A DNA stretch of 10,913 bases from Dyella_B sp035508675 (GTDB taxonomy: Bacteria; Pseudomonadota; Gammaproteobacteria; Xanthomonadales; Rhodanobacteraceae): positions 1 through 10,913 of the forward strand of contig NZ_DATJMN010000003.1 of assembly GCF_035508675.1 (NCBI RefSeq). Reading direction: 5' to 3'. Below, piece by piece: positions 5,949 through 10,913 of the stretch; the stretch's first letter is position 1; the number at the start of each line of letters is the position of its first letter. The translations under genes and the position numbers were made by a program. The notes under the pieces were generated by a model that was not told the origin of the DNA, did not search any database, and saw nothing but the letters and a program-made list of their open reading frames with translations.

Positions 5949-6848
5949 TCAAGCGTGCCGCCCTGCATGGACCCGACGACGCGCCACGGTGAGCAGGCAG
6001 CGCCGCAGGTGGCGCGCATAACCCACCGCGTGCGCGGCGTACAACTGGCCTCTGCTCAACAAGCCCTGTGCATGCAAGGTATTGCGCACATCGACCGCGG
6101 CGCGATACATCGCGCGCAGATCGCCGCTGAGTCCGCCCACGCCAAAGGGCGGCTTGTGCCAGGACGCCAGCACCTGGTCGAGCCGCGCGCAGCGATAACC
6201 GGACAGCAGGATCTGCGCCCATAGCAGGAAGTCTTCGCCACGCCGACGCTTCTCGTCGAAGCGAAACGGCAGATCGCGACGCAGCATCACCGAAGCGGTC
6301 GGGAAGGAACGGCGCCACAAGGACAGGCGTGGCGGCAACCCCCGGCATTGCACGGGATAACGCACGGCTGGCGCGGGTGCGCCGCGCGGCTGCACGTTCA
6401 TGTCGTGGGCGATCAGTGCGATGTGCGCATCGCCCTGCACGGCCTGCAGTTGCAGTTGGAGTTTCAGCGGATGCCAACTGTCGTCGGCATCCAGGAACGC
6501 CACCCAGGGCTGGGAAGCATGCGCCCAGCCATGGTTGCGCGCCGCAGCCGGACCGCGGTTCTCCGGCAGCGCCAGAACCTTGACCCAGGCTGCCGGATAA
6601 CGGCGCGCGACATCCGTCAGGCACCTCAGCGTGCCGTCGCCGCTGCCGTCGTCGATCAACAGCACTTCGGCCGGCCGGCATGTTTGGGCGGCCACGGAAC
6701 TCACGGCTTGCTCGATGGTGTGCGCACATCGAAAGCACGGTATGACCACGCTCACCGGCGCCGACGCGTCCTGGCATTGCTCGCCGATCTGGTGAACCGT
6801 TCGAGTTACCCACGCCATGGTGTGGCCAGTCGTTCCAGTGCTGTCCAT
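5949..6848 (-). CDS. Family 2 glycosyltransferase
   Basis: A GT-A fold inverting transferase that moves a sugar from a nucleotide-sugar donor, probably at the cytoplasmic face of the membrane. The order is PVSVVIPCFRC (nucleotide-binding strand), VLLIDDGSGDGT, NRGPAAARNHGW, then WVAFLDADDSW carrying the DxD metal-binding motif, and RRGEDFLLW supplying the ED of the catalytic region. No membrane helix is apparent. The start is uncertain: ATGs at 6941, 6866, 6848 and 6818 are in frame, none with a clear ribosome binding site. I chose 6848 (299 residues) because the GT2 domain then begins about 30 residues in, close to family habit. Its partner, the asparagine-synthetase-like gene, follows 17 bp downstream. 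No other polysaccharide genes are nearby, so the acceptor is unknown. The pair lacks an FNR box. Confidence 0.9.
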   Translation of the reverse strand: MDSTGTTGHTMAWVTRTVHQIGEQCQDASAPVSVVIPCFRCAHTIEQAVSSVAAQTCRPAEVLLIDDGSGDGTLRCLTDVARRYPAAWVKVLALPENRGPAAARNHGWAHASQPWVAFLDADDSWHPLKLQLQLQAVQGDAHIALIAHDMNVQPRGAPAPAVRYPVQCRGLPPRLSLWRRSFPTASVMLRRDLPFRFDEKRRRGEDFLLWAQILLSGYRCARLDQVLASWHKPPFGVGGLSGDLRAMYRAAVDVRNTLHAQGLLSRGQLYAAHAVGYARHLRRCLLTVARRRVHAGRHA

Positions 6849-6906
6849 ATCAGCATTGATTCCCATGCTCGCTTGACATACCCCGGCGCGTCGCCGGCCA
6901 TAGATT

Positions 6907-6937
6907 CCTGCATGCCATACACGGCATCGCATGCAGG
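6907..6937 (-). repeat. Inverted repeat in the glycosyltransferase leader
   Basis: CCTGCATGC (6907-6915) and GCATGCAGG (6929-6937) are perfect 9-bp arms around 13 nt. An alternative inner pairing is ATGCC (6912-6916) with GGCAT (6923-6927). The position, about 60-90 bp ahead of the preferred start, fits an operator or leader hairpin. If translation began at 6941 it would be coding, which I think unlikely. Confidence 0.5.
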
Positions 6938-7064
6938 GCATAGCCCCCGATACAGGCGGTCCGAGCGACCTTATCCGTGTCGCTGTCGAGTTTCCGTGTA
7001 ACTTGCCGGGAGGCCGGGCGTGGCCTTTTCAGTCAAGGGCTTAAGATCGTGCGCGGAGCCTCCC

Positions 7065-7148
7065 AGGTTGGCGGTGAGGCAACGCCGAACCCCAAGGTTG
7101 CCATCCGCATGGCAACCTTGGGGTTCGCATGCGTTCACTACCCACCTA
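7065..7148. repeat. Head-to-head palindromic repeats with a 19-bp perfect stem
   Basis: Positions 7086-7104 and 7109-7127 are a perfect 19-bp inverted repeat with a 4-nt loop (CCGC). The left side, from 7065, reads AGGTTGGCGGTGAGGC, then GAACCCCAAGG. The right side read on the minus strand is GTAGGTGGGTAGTGAACGC, then GAACCCCAAGG. Both resemble the repeat at 10881-10913, so this looks like two copies of one dispersed repeat facing each other. It lies 70 bp past the OmpA-type gene on its strand and could end that transcript, though no T-run follows. Nothing else is evident between the glycosyltransferase and that gene. Confidence 0.7.
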
Positions 7149-7196
7149 CGCCAGCTGCTTCGCAGAGGAGGGAACGCATCGTGGCGAGCAGTTGCA

Positions 7197-7808
7197 TCAC
7201 CCTTGCCCTTGCGGCGCCGCTTGGGCCTGGGCCTGGGTGCCGGCGAAATCCACCACCAGCGTCACGCGGCGGTTGGGTTCGCCCTCATCGCCGGATTTGC
7301 CTTTCGCTACCTGGCGATTGAGCGCCTTGCCGTAGCTGACCGTGCGCACCTGATCCGCCGACATGCCACCGGTCTTCACCAGGTAATCGCGCACGGCATT
7401 GGCGCGTTCGCGCCCCAGCCGCACGTTGTATGCCGAGCTGCCCGCGTTATCGGCAAAGCCTTCTACCGTGACAACGGCCTGCGGATAATTCTTGGACATG
7501 ATCTTGGCAAAGTCATCGAGCATGGGCTTGTCTTGATCGCGCAGCGTGGCATCGTTGAAGGCGAAGTGCGATACCGAGTCGACCTGGATGCGTCCGTTCA
7601 ACTGCGCGATCTTCGCGTCGTATTGCGCGAAACGTTGCTGCATCTGCTGGGTCAGGTTGTCGATTTCCTGCTGCTGTTTCTGCTGGTTGGCGCGCAGCTC
7701 GCTGATGGCCGAATCGAAATCGGCTTTTTTGACGTAACCCTGGCATCCACCCAATCCAACGGTCAGCGCGGCCAAGGATACGTAAGCAAGACGTTGATAG
7801 GAACGCAT
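7197..7808 (-). CDS. OmpA-domain (Pal-like) outer-membrane lipoprotein
   Basis: A 203-residue lipoprotein that should anchor in the outer membrane and bind peptidoglycan. The N-terminus is a lipoprotein signal with lipobox LGGC; the lipidated Cys is residue 22, and the following residue is Gln rather than Asp, favouring the outer membrane. Residues about 30-70 are a Gln-rich coiled coil (ELRANQQKQQQEIDNLTQQM). The OmpA-like domain covers about 80-192, with GFADNAGS..YN..LGRERANAVRDYL supplying the expected peptidoglycan-contacting Asp120 and Arg135, then PNRRVTLVVD. The tail is Gln/Ala-rich. AGGAGGT six bases before the ATG is a strong ribosome binding site. A degenerate FNR box (7877-7890) and a TACAGT -10 (7855 to 7850) give a promoter with -41 spacing. 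It may stiffen the envelope under low-oxygen stress. Confidence 0.94.
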   Translation of the reverse strand: MRSYQRLAYVSLAALTVGLGGCQGYVKKADFDSAISELRANQQKQQQEIDNLTQQMQQRFAQYDAKIAQLNGRIQVDSVSHFAFNDATLRDQDKPMLDDFAKIMSKNYPQAVVTVEGFADNAGSSAYNVRLGRERANAVRDYLVKTGGMSADQVRTVSYGKALNRQVAKGKSGDEGEPNRRVTLVVDFAGTQAQAQAAPQGQG

Positions 7809-7876
7809 GGAACTACCTCCTCGATGACACGGATGAATACCGTCCTCCCACTGTAGAAAGTGCCGGTTGCCGTGGC

Positions 7877-7890
7877 TTGATCCATGTCAC
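7877..7890 (-). promoter_or_regulatory. Degenerate FNR/Anr box upstream of the OmpA-type gene
   Basis: On the minus strand the site reads GTGACATGGATCAA: one half perfect (ATCAA), the other matching TGA only, 8 of 10 positions overall. Its centre (7883.5) is about 41 bp from the start predicted by a TACAGT -10 at 7855-7850. The GTGAC half also resembles a CRP-type half-site. Confidence 0.55.
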
Positions 7891-7915
7891 CGAAGCGGCT
7901 CTGCGCACGGCGAAT

Positions 7916-8185
7916 CTAAGGGTGCTTTGGCACGCCGCCTGCAGAACACCAGACCGTTTTCCAGGAGCGGCCATCCTCGTTCTGCATGTGAACCTGCGCC
8001 GCCTTGCCGGCTGCGACGCGGTATTCCGCCATCCGGCGGGCATGTGCGATGGCAGCGGTCCGATCTTCATGCACGGCCAGACAGTGGGAAGCCGGCCTTG
8101 CGCAGATCAGCCATTGCTTGCGTTCGATCGATGCGAATTGGAGCAGAACAATATAGAAATCAGACACATCACCGGCAAACGCCAT
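7916..8185 (-). CDS. Small conserved-looking hypothetical protein
   Basis: Encodes 89 residues. The core WLICARP...EDRTAAIAHARRMAEY...AAQVHMQNEDGRSWKTVW has the strand-helix-strand pattern of small DUF2188-like proteins: a helix of A-x-x-x-A-R type, then a strand ending in a DGR turn. I do not recognise a specific family. There is no signal peptide or membrane helix. An ATG at 8206 would make it 96 residues, but the ATG at 8185 is preceded by AAAGG eight bases upstream and is preferred. The FNR box centred at 8248.5 is about 41 bp from a start near 8207 (GACACT as a weak -10), giving a roughly 22-nt leader to this start. The OmpA-type gene follows in the same direction. A plus-strand frame overlaps this region but lacks a comparable pattern. 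Confidence 0.55.
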   Translation of the reverse strand: MAFAGDVSDFYIVLLQFASIERKQWLICARPASHCLAVHEDRTAAIAHARRMAEYRVAAGKAAQVHMQNEDGRSWKTVWCSAGGVPKHP

Positions 8186-8241
8186 GGCTTGAACCTTTGC
8201 GACCATGACTTTGCAGTGTCATGTGTTGCCATGACGTGAAC

Positions 8242-8255
8242 TTGATCTGGATCAA
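8242..8255. promoter_or_regulatory. FNR/Anr box 1 upstream of the flavodoxin-ftsH operon
   Basis: TTGATCTGGATCAA is a perfect match to TTGAT-N4-ATCAA. The symmetry extends outward to a 22-bp palindrome (GAACTTGATC at 8238-8247, GATCAAGTTC at 8250-8259). It sits between the small minus-strand gene and the plus-strand operon and could serve either. For the plus direction no good -10 lies at class II spacing. Confidence 0.85.
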
Positions 8256-8298
8256 GTTCAGCCAAATTATTCACGCAGACGGGCAACCCATTCCGCGC

Positions 8299-8312
8299 TT
8301 GATCACGATCAA
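8299..8312. promoter_or_regulatory. FNR/Anr box 2 upstream of the flavodoxin-ftsH operon
   Basis: TTGATCACGATCAA is a perfect match, within an 18-bp palindrome (8297-8314). Its centre is 57 bp from box 1, about five and a half helical turns. It lies 62 bp ahead of the flavodoxin start codon. Tandem boxes suggest cooperative activation, or activation by one and repression by the other. Confidence 0.85.
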
Positions 8313-8373
8313 GCTGCACCGTCGAACGGCGCGCGACCATGCCAGCCACGATCCATGGCAGGAGGCAGCCAGC

Positions 8374-8907
8374 ATGAGCCGCAAACTGATCATCTACTAC
8401 AGCCGGACGCATGCCACCCGCACGCTGGCGGGAGAGCTCGTCAAGGAACTCGGCGCCGACGTCGTGGCCATCCAGGAACGGCAACCATGCACGGGTTGGA
8501 GCGGTTACATGCGCGCACTATGGAATGCCTCCCGCGGCGTGCTGCCGCCGATCGAACCGCTATGCATCGATCCGTCCCACTACGACCTGATCTTGCTCGG
8601 CACGCCGGTATGGGCCGGGCGCGCCGCCTGTCCGATGCGGCGCTTTCTGTGCGACGCCGCGCACCAGCTGCCGCCTACGGCATATTTTTGCACCTATGGC
8701 GGCCGCGGTTACGACACCGCCTTTCACGACATGAGCGACCTGGATGGCAAGGCGCCGGTAGCCACCCTCGCCGTGCGCCGCAGCGATCTTGTGCATGACC
8801 ATTACGCGGTGCAGCTCAACCGCTTTGTGGCCAAGCTGTCGATCGCCGAACGCTGGCGCGAGGTGCTTGCACCGGCGGATCATGCCTCGCCGCTGCATGG
8901 ACGCTGA
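8374..8907 (+). CDS. Flavodoxin-like protein
   Basis: A 177-residue cytoplasmic protein of the flavodoxin/WrbA fold, expected to bind FMN and carry electrons or act on quinones. It opens KLIIYYSRTHATRTLAGELVKELGADVV, the first strand, phosphate loop and helix. LGTPVWAG (75-82) and CTYGGRG (106-112) are the two other flavin-contacting loops. The phosphate loop is unusual: SRTHATRT (10-17) where flavodoxins have S/T-x-T-G-x-T, so His replaces the usual Gly and FMN binding may be altered. GGAGG eight bases before the ATG at 8374 fixes the start; the longer frame upstream runs through the FNR boxes and is not coding. Only three bases separate its stop from ftsH, so the two are co-translated. Two perfect FNR boxes precede the operon. 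Confidence 0.86.
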   Translation: MSRKLIIYYSRTHATRTLAGELVKELGADVVAIQERQPCTGWSGYMRALWNASRGVLPPIEPLCIDPSHYDLILLGTPVWAGRAACPMRRFLCDAAHQLPPTAYFCTYGGRGYDTAFHDMSDLDGKAPVATLAVRRSDLVHDHYAVQLNRFVAKLSIAERWREVLAPADHASPLHGR

Positions 8908-8910
8908 GCC

Positions 8911-10749
8911 ATGCCGGACCGTCGCCCGCCGCTCTACATCAGCCTGTGGTATGCGCTCGCCGTACTTGCGCTGATCGTGACGTTCCAGAACTTCTACGCC
9001 ACGCGCCAATCCACCGAGATCATTCCCTACAGCCAGTTCGAAACCTCGCTCAAATCGGGCGAGATCGCGGATGTCACGCTTTCGGATCACACGATCGAAG
9101 GCACGTACAAGAAATCAGGCGCGAACGGAAAACCACAGCATTTCATCACCGAGCGCGTCGCACCGGACATCGCCCGCGAACTGACCGATGCCAAGGTGAC
9201 GTTCCAGCAGGAAGCGCCGCCTGGCCTGTTTGAAAAAGTCTTCACCTGGATGCTGCCGATCCTGGCAATGGTGGCACTGTGGCTGTTCCTGTCACGACAG
9301 ATGGTCAACAACACCGGCGCGGGCGGCATGATGGCCATCGGCAAAAGCAAGGCGCGCATTTTCATGGAGCGCGCCATCTCCACCACGTTCGCCGACGTGG
9401 CAGGCGTGGACGAGGCCAAGGAAGAGCTGAAGGAAATCATCGCCTTTCTGAAAGATCCGCAAGGCTACGGCCGGCTCGGCGCGCACGTACCCAAAGGCGT
9501 GCTGCTGGTCGGCCCGCCCGGTACCGGCAAGACCTTGCTCGCGCGCGCGGTGGCCGGCGAAGCGGGCGTGCCATTCTTTTCGATCAGCGGCTCGGAATTC
9601 GTGGAATTGTTCGTCGGCGTCGGCGCCGCACGCGTGCGCGATCTGTTCGAGCAGGCACGCGCGCATGCGCCGTGCATCATCTTCATCGACGAACTGGATG
9701 CCCTGGGCCGTGCGCGCGGAGCGATGCCGGTAAGCGGCGGCCAGGACGAAAAAGAACAAACGCTCAATCAACTGCTCACCGAACTGGATGGCTTCGATGC
9801 AAGCAGTGGCGTGGTGCTGCTGGCCGCCACCAACCGGCCCGAGATTCTCGACCCGGCGCTGCTGCGCGCCGGCCGCTTCGACCGGCAGATTCTGGTCGAC
9901 CGGCCGGACAAAGCCGGCAGGCTTGCGATACTCGGCGTGCACACGCGCAAGGTGAAGCTCGATCCGAACGTATCGCTGGAAACCGTCGCCGCGCTCACCA
10001 CCGGTTTCACCGGCGCGGATCTGGCCAACCTGGTCAACGAGGCGGCCTTGCTCGCCACGCGACGCAATGCCATGTGGATCGAAAACCGCGATCTGACCGA
10101 AGCGATCGAACGCGTGATTGCCGGGCTGGAGAAAAAAAGCCGTGTGCTCAATGCGCAGGAACGGCGCACCGTGGCTTACCACGAATTGGGGCATGCACTG
10201 GTCGCGCTCGCCCTGCCCGGCGCCGATCGCGTGCAGAAGGTATCGATCATTCCGCGTGGCGTCGCGGCGTTGGGTTACACCATCCAGCGGCCGACCGAGG
10301 ATCGCTTCCTGATGTCACGCACGGAGCTGGCCGACAAGATGGCCGTGCTGCTCGGCGGACGCGCGGCCGAAGCGCTGGTGCTGGGCGACATCTCCACCGG
10401 CGCCGCCGACGACCTGGCCAAGGCCACCGCCATCGCGCGCAGCATGGTGCTTGCCTACGGCATGGTGCCGGAACTGGGGCAAGTCAGTTACGAAAACGAA
10501 GCGCCCAGCCTGCTCGGCACGCGCAGCGATGAATGGCTGCGGCGCACATATAGCGAGCAGACGGCGGCAACCATCGACAAAGCGGTGCGCGAATTGGTGG
10601 ACGCCGCGTTCGTGCGGGCACGCGCGATACTCGCTGCAGAGCGTGGCGTGCTTGAGCAGGCGGCGGTGGCGTTGTTGAAGGAAGAAACCCTGTCGGGCGA
10701 GTGGTTGCAGGGCTTGTTGAACACGAAGGTGACCGAAGCCGCTGCGTAG
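8911..10749 (+). CDS. ftsH: ATP-dependent zinc metalloprotease FtsH
   Basis: A 612-residue membrane AAA+ protease that extracts and degrades damaged membrane proteins and some cytoplasmic regulators as a hexamer. Membrane helices at about 10-28 and 110-130 flank a short periplasmic domain. The AAA module has Walker A GPPGTGKT (201-208), pore loop FVGVGA, Walker B IIFIDELD (256-263) and the second region of homology ATNRPEILDPALLRAGRFDR. The M41 peptidase has HELGH (424-428) with the third zinc ligand expected at Asp501 (STGAADDL). All catalytic residues are intact. It is somewhat shorter than the roughly 640-residue E. coli enzyme, mainly at the C-terminus. It follows the flavodoxin gene by three bases without a strong ribosome binding site, implying coupling. 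The FNR-box context and the absence of the usual rrmJ/folP neighbours suggest a stress-specific paralogue rather than the housekeeping copy; the latter cannot be checked here. Confidence 0.97.
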   Translation: MPDRRPPLYISLWYALAVLALIVTFQNFYATRQSTEIIPYSQFETSLKSGEIADVTLSDHTIEGTYKKSGANGKPQHFITERVAPDIARELTDAKVTFQQEAPPGLFEKVFTWMLPILAMVALWLFLSRQMVNNTGAGGMMAIGKSKARIFMERAISTTFADVAGVDEAKEELKEIIAFLKDPQGYGRLGAHVPKGVLLVGPPGTGKTLLARAVAGEAGVPFFSISGSEFVELFVGVGAARVRDLFEQARAHAPCIIFIDELDALGRARGAMPVSGGQDEKEQTLNQLLTELDGFDASSGVVLLAATNRPEILDPALLRAGRFDRQILVDRPDKAGRLAILGVHTRKVKLDPNVSLETVAALTTGFTGADLANLVNEAALLATRRNAMWIENRDLTEAIERVIAGLEKKSRVLNAQERRTVAYHELGHALVALALPGADRVQKVSIIPRGVAALGYTIQRPTEDRFLMSRTELADKMAVLLGGRAAEALVLGDISTGAADDLAKATAIARSMVLAYGMVPELGQVSYENEAPSLLGTRSDEWLRRTYSEQTAATIDKAVRELVDAAFVRARAILAAERGVLEQAAVALLKEETLSGEWLQGLLNTKVTEAAA

Positions 10750-10814
10750 GTGGAATCGAATTGGGTTGGGGACAATAACTTAAGCCAAAAAGTTGGTTGT
10801 TCGCGGAGATCTGC

Positions 10815-10840
10815 CCCCTCCCCTGCAAGCAGGGGAGGGG
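10815..10840. terminator. Perfect GC-rich hairpin downstream of ftsH
   Basis: CCCCTCCCCTGC (10815-10826) and GCAGGGGAGGGG (10829-10840) are perfect 12-bp arms around AA. It lies 66 bp past the ftsH stop. No T-run follows, so it may be a dispersed palindromic repeat that also slows or ends transcription. The rest of the tail to the window end holds no gene I can support. Confidence 0.5.
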
Positions 10841-10880
10841 ACGTATCCTGGCGAGCGAGAGATACACGCTATCGAGGCGT

Positions 10881-10913
10881 GTAGGTTGGTGGTGAGCGTA
10901 TTCGAACCCCAAC
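10881..10913 (+). repeat. Dispersed GTAGGTTGG...GAACCCCAAC repeat, cut by the window end
   Basis: GTAGGTTGGTGGTGAGCG is followed by ATTCGAACCCCAAC. The arms are partly self-complementary (GGTTGG with CCCAAC). It resembles both halves of the 7065-7148 structure and, more loosely, 4420-4453. Confidence 0.55.

Noticed and set aside
5131..6021. A 296-residue plus-strand frame opposite the synthetase
   Set aside because: Gln/His/Arg-rich antisense composition typical of a mirror of GC-rich coding sequence.
4447..6813. A 788-residue frame on the minus strand covering the synthetase and most of the glycosyltransferase region
   Set aside because: The part above 5931 is a shifted frame of the glycosyltransferase, Arg/Pro/Ala-rich without domains; a good ribosome site and the domain start support 5931.
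7020..7856. A 278-residue plus-strand frame over the OmpA-type gene
   Set aside because: It is the antisense of a gene with a clear lipobox and OmpA signature and shows no family features.
8221..8373. N-terminal extension of the flavodoxin frame
   Set aside because: It runs through both FNR boxes and the GGAGG ribosome site; the flavodoxin fold begins at 8374.
10484..10912. A 142-residue minus-strand frame at the window end
   Set aside because: It is antisense to the C-terminus of FtsH and extends through palindromic repeats.

Overview
The window is GC-rich (clearly above 60% by eye) and gammaproteobacterial in character. Gene content, FNR-type operators and short GTAGGTTGG...GAACCCCAAC palindromic repeats suggest the Rhodanobacteraceae/Xanthomonadaceae (Rhodanobacter, Dyella and relatives). 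This placement is inferred from style, not from a marker gene.

Layout. Positions 1-428 hold no gene I can support. They contain a roughly 250-bp set of nested inverted repeats resembling a MITE, then an AT-rich stretch. Next, on the minus strand, comes what looks like a broken two-gene toxin-antitoxin-type remnant (429-717), then hsp20 (834-1274). Diverging from hsp20 on the plus strand are a host-attachment-family protein (1500-1934) and a P1B-type metal ATPase with a C-terminal hemerythrin domain (2102-4426). Converging on the ATPase is a minus-strand pair: a family 2 glycosyltransferase (ending at 5949) followed by an asparagine-synthetase-like enzyme without its glutaminase half (4447-5931). 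A repeat-rich spacer leads to an OmpA-domain lipoprotein (7197-7808, minus) and a small unknown gene (7916-8185, minus). Finally a flavodoxin-like protein (8374-8907) and an FtsH protease (8911-10749) form a plus-strand operon.

The unifying signal is regulatory. Three perfect FNR/Anr boxes of the form TTGATC-NN-GATCAA (1366-1379, 8242-8255, 8299-8312) and one degenerate copy (7877-7890) lie in the spacers that serve the stress genes. At least two of these put the box about 41.5 bp from a plausible -10 element, the classical activator geometry. The stress genes (small chaperone, host-attachment protein, metal ATPase-hemerythrin, envelope lipoprotein, flavodoxin, membrane protease) therefore look like one low-oxygen stress cluster, comparable in flavour to the low-oxygen-activated locus of Burkholderia and Anr-dependent stress genes of Pseudomonas. 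The proposed joint role, protein and metal homeostasis at the envelope when oxygen falls, is inference.

The glycosyltransferase/asparagine-synthetase-like pair has no FNR box, is bounded by palindromic repeats on both sides and does not fit the theme. It looks like a separate insert of unknown product and is the least explained coding part of the window.
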